A stretch of 64,000 nt of DNA from Actinomycetota bacterium (GTDB lineage: Bacteria; Actinomycetota; Actinomycetes; Propionibacteriales; Propionibacteriaceae): NCBI GenBank assembly GCA_020161755.1, contig JAIUOS010000003.1:169680-233679 (forward strand), written 5' to 3'. Position numbers and translations under genes: made by a program. Shown here in pieces: positions 10,641-19,321 of this stretch. The notes under the pieces are model-generated. The model was not told where the DNA came from and did no database searches. It worked only from the letters and a program-made list of their open reading frames with translations. Positions within the stretch are counted from its first letter, which is position 1. The number at the start of each line of letters is the position of its first letter.

Positions 10641-11159
10641 GTGTGCAGCTACTGCGGATGCGACTCGATCGAGGTGATCGGCAGGTTCATGGCCGAGCAC
10701 GTGGAGATCATCAATGCGACCGGCGTGTTGCGCGCGGCCGTGCACTCCGGTGACCCCGGCGCGCTCGCGTCCGCCCGTGGCGTCGTGGCCGAGCTGCTCT
10801 GGCCCCACACCGTCGCGGAGGAGGCCGGCCTGTTCCGGGTGATGGCCCAGGACGAGGTGTACGCCGGCCACATCGCCACGCTCTGCGGCGAGCACGTGAC
10901 CCTCGGCGACCTGCTCGCCGCCCTCACCCCGGGCGACGACGCCGCCATGATGACCTTCGAGGACGCCCTCCGCGACCACATCGACAAGGAGGACAACGGC
11001 CTCTTCCCCGCGGCGGCGATCGCGCTGGACGGCCCGCAGTGGATCGAGGTGCACGCGACCACCCCGCACTCCCACGACGGTGGCGCGCCACACGTCCACG
11101 CCGCCGCGACCGATCACGACCACCACGGCCCGGGCGCGGTCGCTAGGGTGACTGCGTGA
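10641..11159 (+). CDS. Hemerythrin HHE domain protein with Cys-rich start and His-rich tail
   Basis: 172 residues. The four-helix HHE domain shows the expected His/Glu ligands in AEHVEI, HTVAEEAGLF, GEHVTLGDLL and DHIDKEDNGLF, consistent with a di-iron site that binds O2, NO or other small molecules. The N-terminus carries Cys2-x2-Cys5-x-Cys7 (CSYCGC), and the last 30 residues hold about eight His (HSHDGG, DHDHHG), so extra metal binding is likely. The GTG at 10641 follows AAAGGGG at good spacing; an ATG at 10620 lies inside the inverted repeat. Its TGA overlaps the carbonic anhydrase start. Confidence 0.88.
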   Translation: MCSYCGCDSIEVIGRFMAEHVEIINATGVLRAAVHSGDPGALASARGVVAELLWPHTVAEEAGLFRVMAQDEVYAGHIATLCGEHVTLGDLLAALTPGDDAAMMTFEDALRDHIDKEDNGLFPAAAIALDGPQWIEVHATTPHSHDGGAPHVHAAATDHDHHGPGAVARVTA

Positions 11160-11650
11160 ACTCCGACTTCGACGACCTGCTCGCGGCGAACCAGCGCTAC
11201 GCCAACTCCGCCCCCCGCAACTTCGACGGCTACGCCCACGCCGGCATCGCCGTGGTCACCTGCATGGACTCACGCCTCCAACCGCTGGAGATGATCGGGC
11301 TGTACCTGGGCGAGGCGAAGATCCTGCGCACCCCCGGCGGCCACGTCACCCCGGACGCCCTGAACGGCTGCATCCTCGGGGTGAACCTGCTCCAGGTGGA
11401 CCGCATCCTGGTGGTGACGCACAGCCGGTGCGCGATGGCCGCCTCGTATGACGACGAACTACGCCAGCGCGTGTCCGACGCCGCCGGTGTGGACGCGTCC
11501 GGCTACAGCTTCGGCGCCGACCCCGACCAGGCCGGACGCCTCCGCGCCGATGTCGAGCTGCTGGCCTCCCACCCGCTGATCGCGGGTCGCGCACGGGTCG
11601 GCGGCTTCCACTACGACGTCGACACGGGCCTGCTCAGCCAGGTCTGCTGA
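11156..11650 (+). CDS. Beta-class carbonic anhydrase
   Basis: Interconverts CO2 and bicarbonate. The 164-residue protein keeps the beta-class zinc ligands Cys36, His89 and Cys92 and the Asp38-Arg40 dyad in CMDSR; TPGG at 59-62 is also standard. It is shorter than plant-type enzymes, like the small actinobacterial group. The GTG at 11156 overlaps the upstream stop (GTGA), and a TAGGGT box at 11144-11149 inside the hemerythrin gene could also give a leaderless transcript, so the gene may be expressed both ways. Confidence 0.93.
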   Translation: MNSDFDDLLAANQRYANSAPRNFDGYAHAGIAVVTCMDSRLQPLEMIGLYLGEAKILRTPGGHVTPDALNGCILGVNLLQVDRILVVTHSRCAMAASYDDELRQRVSDAAGVDASGYSFGADPDQAGRLRADVELLASHPLIAGRARVGGFHYDVDTGLLSQVC

Positions 11651-11683
11651 GCCGCGGCGGCCTCGCGCTGCCAGACTGGGCGA

Positions 11684-12763
11684 ATGACCACCATCGGGCT
11701 CACCCGCTCCGACCAGATCCTGCTGGGCGCGTCCGCCGCCGCGGTCGTCGCGGCAGCGCTCACCCGCTACGTCGGCGGCGGCGAGGTGCTCGCCTTCGCC
11801 TGTTCGGCGGCCGCGGTCACGGTGCTCGCCGCCGTGGTCGGGCGGTCGGTCGAGCAGCTCGGCGACCGGTTCGGCGCCGGCGCGACCAGCGTCCTGCAGT
11901 CGGCCCTGGGCAACCTGCCCGAGCTGTTCATCGCCCTGTTCGCCCTCAAGGCCGGCCTGGTGGCGGTCGTGCAGGCCGCGCTGATCGGCTCGATCCTGGC
12001 CAACGTGCTGCTGGTGCTCGGGCTCTCGTTCGTCGTCGGCGGGCTCAAGCACGGCACCCAGCGCATCAACAGCCAGCGCGCGCAGCACATTGGCGTGATG
12101 CTCTTCGTCTCGGTGGCCGCGATGGTGATGCCGTCGGTGGCCGCGTTCATCCACTCCCCCGCCGAGCCGCACGAGACCACGCTGTCGGTGCTGGCGTCGG
12201 TGATCCTGATCGCGCTGTTCGCGCTCAGCCTGCCCGCGTCCCTGCGCCGTGACGAGGACTCCGAGGGCGACCGGGCCATCGCGAAGAGCCACGAGGCGCC
12301 CCGCTGGCCGCTCGCCGTGGCGCTGGCCATGCTGGCCGGCTCGAGCGTGGCCGCCGCGTTCGTCTCGGACTGGTTCGTGACCGCCCTCGAACCGGCGATG
12401 GACACCCTCGGCATCTCGCAGGCGTTCGCCGGCCTGGTGATCGTCGCGATCGCCGGCAACGCGATCGAGAACGTGGTCGGCATCCAGCTCGCCCTGCGCA
12501 ACCAGTCGGAGTTCGCCTTCGCGGTGATCATCAACTCCCCGTTGCAGATCGCCTTGGTGCTCGCGCCGTTGCTGGTGATCATCTCGAACCTGTTCGGGTT
12601 CACCGCCCTGACGCTGGTGTTCTCCCCGTTGCTGGTCGTCGCCGTGCTGCTGGCCGTCCTGCTCGCCGTGCTGATCACGTTCGACGGGCACTCCAACTGG
12701 CTGGAGGGCGCCGCGCTGATCGGGCTCTACGGCGTGATCGCCGGCACCTTCTGGTGGGGCTGA
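11684..12763 (+). CDS. Ca2+/H+ antiporter, CaCA/Cax family
   Basis: 359-residue integral membrane protein with about ten to eleven hydrophobic helices. The two inverted repeats of the family are clear: GNLPELFIALFALKAG near residue 84 and AGNAIENVVGIQ near 262, each with the Asn/Glu residues that bind the ion. An acidic cytosolic loop (RRDEDSEGD) lies between the halves. It most likely exports Ca2+ in exchange for protons. A CAGACT box six bases before the ATG points to its own leaderless promoter, although carbonic anhydrase is only 33 bases upstream. Confidence 0.9.
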   Translation: MTTIGLTRSDQILLGASAAAVVAAALTRYVGGGEVLAFACSAAAVTVLAAVVGRSVEQLGDRFGAGATSVLQSALGNLPELFIALFALKAGLVAVVQAALIGSILANVLLVLGLSFVVGGLKHGTQRINSQRAQHIGVMLFVSVAAMVMPSVAAFIHSPAEPHETTLSVLASVILIALFALSLPASLRRDEDSEGDRAIAKSHEAPRWPLAVALAMLAGSSVAAAFVSDWFVTALEPAMDTLGISQAFAGLVIVAIAGNAIENVVGIQLALRNQSEFAFAVIINSPLQIALVLAPLLVIISNLFGFTALTLVFSPLLVVAVLLAVLLAVLITFDGHSNWLEGAALIGLYGVIAGTFWWG

Positions 12764-12770
12764 GCCCCGC

Positions 12771-14843
12771 TCAGGCGTCGATGCGCTCGGCGTCCAGCGC
12801 GTACACGCCCTCGATGAGGAACTCCTTGCGGGGCGCGACGTCGTTGCCCATCAGCTTCTCGAACGTGCCCTCCGCGCTCAGCGCGTCGTCCACCGTGATC
12901 CGCCGCAACGTGCGGTGCCGCGGGTTCATCGTGGTGTCGGACAGCTCGTGCGCGTCCATCTCGCCCAGGCCCTTGTAGCGCTGCGGCTCCTTGAACGACT
13001 GGCCCTTCTTGGTGAGCTCGGCGAGCTTCCGCCGGTACTCGGCCTCGTTGTAGGTGTACAGGTACTTGTCCTGGCCCTTGCGCGGGTTGGTCAGCTCGAA
13101 CCGGTGCAGCGGCGGGACGGCGGTGTAGACCCGTCCGGCCTCGACCAGGGGACGCATGTACTTGAAGAACAGGGTGGCGAGCAGGGTGCGGATGTGCGCG
13201 CCGTCGGAGTCGGCGTCGGCCATGAAGATCACCTTGGAGTACCGGGCCGCGTCGATGTCGAACGTGCGTCCCGACCCCGCGCCGACCACCTGGATGATGG
13301 ACGCGCACTCGGCGTTCTTCAGCATGTCGCCGACCGAGGCCTTCTGGACGTTCAGGATCTTGCCGCGGATCGGCAGCAGGGCCTGGTACTCGGAGTCGCG
13401 GGCCAGCTTGGCCGTGCCGAGGGCGGAGTCGCCCTCCACGATGAACAGCTCGGTGCGGTCGAGGTCGGTGCTGCGGCAGTCGGCGAGCTTCGCCGGCAGC
13501 GTGGAGGACTCCAGCGCGTTCTTGCGGCGCTGCGCCTCCTTGTGGGCGCGCGCCTGCACGCGGGTGCGGGACGCCGCGACGACCTTCTCCATGACCGCCC
13601 GCGCCTGCGTGCGCAGCGCCGCCCGGCTGGAGGTGAGGAAGTCGCCCAGTTCGGTCTCGACGATCTTCGTGACCAGGCGGGTCACCGGCGGGGTCCCCAG
13701 CACCTCCTTGGTCTGGCCCTCGAACTGCGGTTCGGCGAGCCGGACGGTGACCACGGCGGTGAGGCCCTCCAGGGCGTCGTCCTTGATGATCTCCTCGCCG
13801 GCCTTCAGCAGCCGGGTGCCGTCCAGGCCGCGGGCGAACGCGCGGGTGAGGCCGCGTTCGAAGCCGGCCACGTGGGTGCCGCCCTTGGGGGTGGCGATGA
13901 TGTTGACGAACGACGGCACCTGGGTGTCGTAGCCGGTGCCCCAGCGCAGCGCGATGTCGACGTCGAGGGTGCGCTCCACGTCGGTCGGCGTCATGGCGCC
14001 GGCGTCGTCCAGCATCGGCACGGTCTCGGTGAAGGTGTCGGTGCCGCGCAGGCGCAGGATCTCGCTCACCGGCGGGTCGGACGCGAGGAAGTCGCAGAAC
14101 TCGGAGATGCCGCCGTCGTGCTTGAACACCTCCACGGTCGACTCGGCCGCCCGGGAGTCGGTGACGACCAGCTCGAGGCCGGGCACCAGGAAGCTGGTCT
14201 GCCGGGCGCGCGCCAGCAGCTGCGGCAGCGCGAGCTGGGCGTCCTTGAGGAAGATCTGCCGGTCCGGCCAGTAGCGCACCCGGGTGCCGGTGACGCCGCG
14301 GCCGGCGCGTCCGACCTTGCGGAGTTCGTTGCCCGGGGTGAACGGGGCGTCCGGGCCCTCGCCGGCGAACGTGCCGGGCACGCCGCGGCGGAAGCTCATC
14401 GCGTGGGTGGCGCCGTTGCGGTCGACCTCCACGTCCAGCCGGGTGCTGAGCGCGTTCACCACGGACGCGCCCACGCCGTGCAGGCCGCCGGTGGCGTTGT
14501 AGCTGCCGGCCCCGAACTTGCCGCCGGCGTGCAGCTTGGTGAACACGACCTCGACACCGGTCAGCCCGGTGCGCGGCTCGATGTCGACGGGGATGCCCCG
14601 AGCGCGGTCGCAGACCAGGATGCTGCCGTCGTGCTCGAGGGTCACCTCGATGCGCTCGCCGAACCCGGCCAGTGCCTCGTCGACCGCGTTGTCGATGATC
14701 TCCCACAGGCAGTGCATCAGCCCGCGGGTGTCGGTGGACCCGATGTACATGGCCGGGCGCTTGCGGACCGCCTCCAGTCCCTCGAGCACCAGCAGGTGCC
14801 TGGCCTCGTAGTCGCGGCCCTCGGCAGCCTTCGTCGTCGTCAC
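12771..14843 (-). CDS. parE: DNA topoisomerase IV subunit B
   Basis: ATPase subunit that pairs with ParC. The 690-residue protein has the GHKL ATPase domain (EIIDNAVDEA, GGLHGVGASVVNALS), the transducer region, and the TOPRIM domain with FIVEGDSA and MADADSDGAHI, which bind Mg2+. A PQRYKGLGEM motif follows near the C-terminus. It is too short to carry the extra insert of Gram-negative GyrB. The GTG at 14843 has a TAATCT box ending six bases upstream, a strong leaderless promoter signature. Convergent with the antiporter gene. Confidence 0.94.
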   Translation of the reverse strand: MTTTKAAEGRDYEARHLLVLEGLEAVRKRPAMYIGSTDTRGLMHCLWEIIDNAVDEALAGFGERIEVTLEHDGSILVCDRARGIPVDIEPRTGLTGVEVVFTKLHAGGKFGAGSYNATGGLHGVGASVVNALSTRLDVEVDRNGATHAMSFRRGVPGTFAGEGPDAPFTPGNELRKVGRAGRGVTGTRVRYWPDRQIFLKDAQLALPQLLARARQTSFLVPGLELVVTDSRAAESTVEVFKHDGGISEFCDFLASDPPVSEILRLRGTDTFTETVPMLDDAGAMTPTDVERTLDVDIALRWGTGYDTQVPSFVNIIATPKGGTHVAGFERGLTRAFARGLDGTRLLKAGEEIIKDDALEGLTAVVTVRLAEPQFEGQTKEVLGTPPVTRLVTKIVETELGDFLTSSRAALRTQARAVMEKVVAASRTRVQARAHKEAQRRKNALESSTLPAKLADCRSTDLDRTELFIVEGDSALGTAKLARDSEYQALLPIRGKILNVQKASVGDMLKNAECASIIQVVGAGSGRTFDIDAARYSKVIFMADADSDGAHIRTLLATLFFKYMRPLVEAGRVYTAVPPLHRFELTNPRKGQDKYLYTYNEAEYRRKLAELTKKGQSFKEPQRYKGLGEMDAHELSDTTMNPRHRTLRRITVDDALSAEGTFEKLMGNDVAPRKEFLIEGVYALDAERIDA

Positions 14844-15027
14844 CGCCCGAGATTATCTCGGACGGGTAACAGTTCATCGCATCTGCGTAACGGTGTCGGC
14901 CGCTGCCGGGGTTTGTCGGAACGGTTGCCTACACTGAGAGCTGCCGGGAACAAACCTGACAGCCGTCACGTTGATCCCGGTGCAACACCCGCAGGCTGTG
15001 TGTGGGTGAGACAGGGAGGAAGATCTG
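14844..15027. promoter_or_regulatory. Divergent promoter region, parE / DUF7455
   Basis: The parE -10 (TAATCT on the minus strand) is at 14850-14855. On the plus strand a TACACT near 14930 is the likely -10 for the DUF7455 gene, leaving a leader of about 90 bases that ends in GGGAGGAAG before the ATG. No reading frame of note was seen in the leader. Confidence 0.55.
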
Positions 15028-15219
15028 ATGACCGCAACCGTTACCGAACATCTGACCGCTGCTGACCGCTGCGACCGCTGCGGCGCCCAGGCCTACCTCC
15101 GGGTCACCCTCAACTCCGGCGGCGAGCTGCTCTTCTGCGCACACCACGCGAAGGCCCACTCCGACAAGCTCAGCCAGGTGGCGCTGAAGATCCACGACGA
15201 GACCAGCAAGCTCAGCTGA
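15028..15219 (+). CDS. DUF7455 family small zinc-binding protein
   Basis: 63-residue protein with Cys15-x2-Cys18 and Cys37-x-His39-His40, a compact zinc-ribbon-like site. This is a conserved actinobacterial small protein annotated as DUF7455; its function is unknown. A strong GGGAGGAAG ribosome site precedes the ATG at 15028. In Streptomyces and relatives homologues sit near sigA and parE, as here. A perfect hairpin terminator follows 15 bases after the stop, so it is transcribed alone. Confidence 0.85.
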   Translation: MTATVTEHLTAADRCDRCGAQAYLRVTLNSGGELLFCAHHAKAHSDKLSQVALKIHDETSKLS

Positions 15220-15233
15220 CGCACCGCGTTCGC

Positions 15234-15262
15234 GAAGGGCCCCGGGTCTCCCGGGGCCCTTC
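15234..15262 (+). terminator. Rho-independent-type terminator after DUF7455
   Basis: A perfect 13-base-pair stem (15234-15246 with 15250-15262, GAAGGGCCCCGGG and its complement) closes a three-base loop and is followed by GTGTTTCC. It lies directly after the DUF7455 gene. Confidence 0.88.
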
Positions 15263-15295
15263 GTGTTTCCTCGGCGCGGTTGGGATACTCCACCC

Positions 15296-15817
15296 ATGAG
15301 CATCGACGCGGTCGCCGGAGACCTGACCACCGAACGGGCGGACGCGCTCGTCAACGCCGCGAACTCGACCCTGCTGGGCGGGGGCGGCGTGGACGGGGCG
15401 CTGCACGCCGCAGCCGGGCCGAGCCTGCTGGAGGCGTGCCGCCGGGTGCGGAAGTCACAATGGCCGGACGGCCTGCCGGTCGGCGAAGCGGTCGCCACGG
15501 AGGCCGGCGATCTGCCGGCCACCTGGGTCATCCACACCGTCGGACCGAACCGCAACGCCGGCCAGACCGACGAACGGTTGCTCGCGTCCTGCTACACCCG
15601 CTCGCTGGACGTCGCCGTCGAACTGGGCGCGCGGACGGTCGCCTTCCCCGCGATCGGCGCCGGCGTGTACGGCTGGGACGCGGCCACCGCGGCGCGGGTC
15701 GCGGTCGCCGCGGTCGCCGCCCACCCCCGCACCGGCATCGAGCGGGTGCGGTTCGTCCTGTTCTCCCCGCGCCTGCACGACGCTTTCGCGTCCGAGATCG
15801 CGGGGCTGGGCGCATGA
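15296..15817 (+). CDS. Macrodomain protein (O-acetyl-ADP-ribose deacetylase-like)
   Basis: 173-residue single macrodomain. Diagnostic ADP-ribose contacts are present: DALVNAANSTLLGGGGVDGAL near residues 18-38 and the second loop FPAIGAGVYGW near 117-127. This matches the MacroD/YmdB type, which removes ADP-ribose or deacetylates O-acetyl-ADP-ribose. A GATACT box ends six bases before the ATG at 15296, so it is probably leaderless. Its TGA overlaps the ATG of the S9 peptidase gene (ATGA), so the two are translated together. Confidence 0.92.
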   Translation: MSIDAVAGDLTTERADALVNAANSTLLGGGGVDGALHAAAGPSLLEACRRVRKSQWPDGLPVGEAVATEAGDLPATWVIHTVGPNRNAGQTDERLLASCYTRSLDVAVELGARTVAFPAIGAGVYGWDAATAARVAVAAVAAHPRTGIERVRFVLFSPRLHDAFASEIAGLGA

Positions 15818-17685
15818 CCACGCTGCCCTACGGTTCCTGGCCGTCCCCGATCTCGGCCGCCGACCTCACCGCCGCCGCCGTCGGACTGTCCCGCGGGCTC
15901 GTCGACGACGACCGCGTCTACTGGACCGAGGCCTACCCCCGGCAGGGCGGACGGGTCGCCCTGTGGGTGCAGGAGCCCGACGGCTCGCGCCGCGAGCTGG
16001 CGCCCGAGCACAGCGTCCGCAACAGCATCAACGAGTACGGCGGCGGCGCCTGGGCGGTGGCCGGCGGTGTCGTGGTGTACTCCGACCACCCCTCCGGTGA
16101 CCTGTGGGTGCTGGCGGACGGCGAACGCCGCCGGCTGGCCAGCGGGGGCGCGCTGCGCTACGGGTGCCTCGTCGTGGTGCCCGACCGCCGGCTCGTGCTG
16201 GCCGTCGTCGAGGACCACACCCGCAGCGACCAGGCCTGCGAGCAGCGGCTGGTCGCGCTCGACCTCGACGCCGACAACGCCGACGGCGGCCGCGTCCTCG
16301 CCGCCGGTGCCGACTTCTACGCGAGCCCGGCCCTGCGCGACGACGGGCTGCTGGCCTGGGTGCAGTGGCAGCTGCCGGACATGCCGTGGGACGCCAGCGA
16401 TGTGTGGGTGGCCCCGCTGGACGCACCCGGGCAGGCCCGAAAGGTCGCCGGCGGCCCGGGCAACAGCGTGCTGTACCCCGCGTGGGCGGCCGACGGGTCG
16501 CTGCTGTACCTCGACGACGCGTCCGGCTTCTGGAACTTCCACCGGTGGGACGGGTCGGCGTCGACGCCCGTCCACACGCACCCGTGGGACTTCTGCGGGC
16601 CGATGTGGACGCCCGATCCCGCCCCGTACAGCCTGCTCCCCGACGGCCGCATCGCCTGCACCTGGGTGCGCGACTGGACCGGCCACCTGGGCGTCCTCGA
16701 CCCGGCCGACGGCTCGCTCGCCGGGCTGCCGACCGGCGCGGTCGGGTGCGAGCTCAGCGGCCGCGGCGACCGCGTGGTCGCGCTGTTCGGCTACGCCGAC
16801 CGTCCGGCCGAACTGCGCCTGCTCGACCTCGCCGGGAACGACAGCACGCTGCTCCGGCGGGCGTCCGAGGTCCACCTGCCCCCGGGGCTGGTGTCGGTGG
16901 CCCGCTCGGTCACCTGGGACTCCCCCGACGGCCCGGTGCAGGCCTGGTACTACCCGCCGACCAATCCGGACGTGCGCGCGCCCGAGGAGGAGCTGCCGCC
17001 CGTGCAGGTCTGGAGCCACGGCGGGCCCACCGCGTTCTCGGAGTCCGACCTCCGGCTCACCACCCAGTTCTGGACCTCCCGCGGCATCGGCATCCTCGAC
17101 GTGAACTACTCCGGGTCGGCCGGTGCCGGACGCGCCTACCGGGAGCGCCTCGACGGAGCGTGGGGCGTGGCGGACGTCCGTGACTGCGTGGACGGCGCGC
17201 TGGCCCTGGTCGCGGCCGGGATGGCCGACGGTGAGCGGCTCAGCATCCGGGGCGGGTCGGCCGGGGGCTACACCACGCTCGCCGCGCTGACCAGCAGCGA
17301 CGTGTTCGCCGCCGGCATCAGCCTGTACGGCATCGGCGACCTGGAGACCCTCGTCGCCGACACCCACAAGTTCGAGTCGGGCTACACCGAACGGCTGGTC
17401 GCGCCCTACCCGGAGGGCCGTGAGACCTACCGCGAGCGCTCCCCCATCCACCACCTCGACAGGCTGGCCTGCCCGATGCTGATCCTCCAGGGACGGCTCG
17501 ACCGGGTCGTCCCGCCCGAGCAGGCCGAAGCGATGGCCGCCGCTGTCGCGGCCCGCGGCCTGCCGGTCGAGCTGGTCTGGTTCGACGAGGAGGGCCACGG
17601 CTTCCGCCGCGCCGAGAGCATCATCGCCACCGCCGAGCACGCGCTGGCCTTCCTCGGCCGGGTGCACGGCTTCACCCCGGCCTGA
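15814..17685 (+). CDS. S9 family serine peptidase (prolyl oligopeptidase fold)
   Basis: 623-residue protein: an N-terminal beta-propeller-like region (about residues 20-380) and a C-terminal alpha/beta-hydrolase domain. The nucleophile motif GGSAGGY is near residue 480, the acid is in GRLDRVVPP, and the catalytic His in EEGHGF near 595. No signal peptide, so it is likely cytosolic and cleaves short peptides. This is the acyl-aminoacyl peptidase/DPP type and is distinct from the oligopeptidase B at 23223. It overlaps the macrodomain gene by four bases and ends 7 bases from the convergent gluD. Confidence 0.93.
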   Translation: MTTLPYGSWPSPISAADLTAAAVGLSRGLVDDDRVYWTEAYPRQGGRVALWVQEPDGSRRELAPEHSVRNSINEYGGGAWAVAGGVVVYSDHPSGDLWVLADGERRRLASGGALRYGCLVVVPDRRLVLAVVEDHTRSDQACEQRLVALDLDADNADGGRVLAAGADFYASPALRDDGLLAWVQWQLPDMPWDASDVWVAPLDAPGQARKVAGGPGNSVLYPAWAADGSLLYLDDASGFWNFHRWDGSASTPVHTHPWDFCGPMWTPDPAPYSLLPDGRIACTWVRDWTGHLGVLDPADGSLAGLPTGAVGCELSGRGDRVVALFGYADRPAELRLLDLAGNDSTLLRRASEVHLPPGLVSVARSVTWDSPDGPVQAWYYPPTNPDVRAPEEELPPVQVWSHGGPTAFSESDLRLTTQFWTSRGIGILDVNYSGSAGAGRAYRERLDGAWGVADVRDCVDGALALVAAGMADGERLSIRGGSAGGYTTLAALTSSDVFAAGISLYGIGDLETLVADTHKFESGYTERLVAPYPEGRETYRERSPIHHLDRLACPMLILQGRLDRVVPPEQAEAMAAAVAARGLPVELVWFDEEGHGFRRAESIIATAEHALAFLGRVHGFTPA

Positions 17686-17692
17686 CGAGCCC

Positions 17693-18631
17693 TCAGCGGC
17701 GACGTCCCGGACGGTCGTCCCGCGGCGGCATGATCGTCGGCGGCACGTCCGGCTCGGCGGCGGGCTCCGGCACGAAGCCGGCGGTGACCGGCCGGGTGAC
17801 CACCCCGCGCGGGCCACGGCGCAACCGCTGCTCGACCGCGCCGGCGACCCGGGTGAGGGCGGAGTTGATCAGGATGTAGATGACCGCGAGCACGATCAGC
17901 GTCGGGATCAGGTTGGCGAACGCCGTGGCCAGGTAGGAGCCCGAGCGCAGCAGTTCGAGGTAGGAGATCATCGAACCGAGCGCGGAGTCCTTCAGGATCA
18001 CCACCAGCTGGCTCAGCATCGAGGGCAGCATGGCGGTGATGGCCTGCGGCAGCAGGATCGTGGTCAGCGTCTGCAACGGGGTCAGCCCGATCGCGAGCCC
18101 GGACTCGCGCTGGCCGGCGGGCAGCGCGTTCACCCCGGAGCGGACGAGTTCGGCCAGCACGCACGAGTTGTAGACCGTGAGCCCGACCACGACGCCGAAC
18201 AGCGGCAGCGCCGTACCGGAGATGCGCAGCCCGTACAGGCCCGCGTAGTACGCGAACAGCATCATCATCAGCACCGGCACCGAGCGGAAGAACTCCACGA
18301 ACGCCCCGCACGCCCACCGGATCCAGCGCTGCTCGACCAGACGCCCGATGCCGAGCAGCAGGCCGAACACGATCGACAGCGCGACCGAGATCGCGGCCGC
18401 CACCAGCGTGCCCAGCAGCCCGGGCAGCAGGTAGGCCGTCCATGCCGTCGGGGTGAGGAACGGCAACCACTTCTCCGCGGTGAGCTGGTTGTTCGCCGGG
18501 TCGGCCAGCCGCACCACGAAGTACGCCAGCATCGCGAGCAGGACGATCGCGCCGACGACCGCGATGATGCGGTAGCGGACGCGGGCCCGCGGCCCGGGCG
18601 CATCGAACAGGACCGACGCCTGGGCGCTCAT
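17693..18631 (-). CDS. gluD: Glutamate ABC transporter permease GluD
   Basis: One of two membrane subunits of a polar amino acid (glutamate-type) importer. The 312 residues contain about five to six helices and the permease EAA-like loop around SGLAIGLTPLQTLTTILLPQA. The long Pro/Arg-rich C-terminal tail (about 40 residues) is cytosolic and common in actinobacterial GluD. Start ATG at 18631 overlaps the gluC stop (ATGA). The order gluA-gluB-gluC-gluD on one strand is that of Corynebacterium glutamicum. Confidence 0.92.
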   Translation of the reverse strand: MSAQASVLFDAPGPRARVRYRIIAVVGAIVLLAMLAYFVVRLADPANNQLTAEKWLPFLTPTAWTAYLLPGLLGTLVAAAISVALSIVFGLLLGIGRLVEQRWIRWACGAFVEFFRSVPVLMMMLFAYYAGLYGLRISGTALPLFGVVVGLTVYNSCVLAELVRSGVNALPAGQRESGLAIGLTPLQTLTTILLPQAITAMLPSMLSQLVVILKDSALGSMISYLELLRSGSYLATAFANLIPTLIVLAVIYILINSALTRVAGAVEQRLRRGPRGVVTRPVTAGFVPEPAAEPDVPPTIMPPRDDRPGRRR

Positions 18632-19317
18632 CGCCGCACCGCCAGCCGGTTCGACAGCCAGGTGAACAGCAGGCCCACCGGCAGGGTGAGCACGACGAAC
18701 CCGGCGGCCATCACGATGAAGATGAAGTACAGCAGGGACGGGTTGAACTCGATCATGTTGCGCATCAGGTACGCGGCCTCCGCCACCCCGACCGTGGCCA
18801 CCACCGTGGTGTTCTTGGTGAGCGCGATCAACGTGTTCCCCAGCGGCGCGATCGCCCCGCGGAACGCCTGCGGGAGCACGACGTGGCGCAGGGTCGCGCC
18901 GAACCCGAGGCCGATCGAGCGGGCCGCCTCGGCCTGCCCGGTGGGCACCGTGTTGATGCCGCTGCGCAGCGCCTCGGCCACGAACGAGGCGTGGTAGACC
19001 GCCAGCGCGACCACCCCCCAGCGGAAGCCGTTGTCGACGATGAAAGTCGGGGAGTCCGGCGGCGCGAGGCTGATCTTCAGCGTGTTGGAGACACCGAGCG
19101 CGCACAGCGCCACGATCAGCGTGAGCGGCGTGTTGCGCACCAGCGTCACGAACCACGTGCCGGCCCGTTGCAGCACGCCCACCGGGGACACCCGGCAGAC
19201 GGCCACAACGGTGCCGAGGAGCAGGGCGCCGAGGGCGCCCCACAGCGTGAGCTGGATGGTCACCCAGAACGCCCCGAGGACGTCGTACTCACGCAGCAGC
19301 GTGCTGATCCCGCTCAT
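18628..19317 (-). CDS. gluC: Glutamate ABC transporter permease GluC
   Basis: 229-residue inner-membrane permease of the HisMQ type with about five helices. The loop AARSIGLGFGATLRHVVLPQAFRGAIAPLGN contacts the ATPase. It forms the membrane channel with GluD and follows gluB after four bases. Substrate (glutamate, possibly aspartate or other acidic amino acids) is inferred from operon layout. Confidence 0.92.
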   Translation of the reverse strand: MSGISTLLREYDVLGAFWVTIQLTLWGALGALLLGTVVAVCRVSPVGVLQRAGTWFVTLVRNTPLTLIVALCALGVSNTLKISLAPPDSPTFIVDNGFRWGVVALAVYHASFVAEALRSGINTVPTGQAEAARSIGLGFGATLRHVVLPQAFRGAIAPLGNTLIALTKNTTVVATVGVAEAAYLMRNMIEFNPSLLYFIFIVMAAGFVVLTLPVGLLFTWLSNRLAVRR

Positions 19318-19321
19318 CTGG

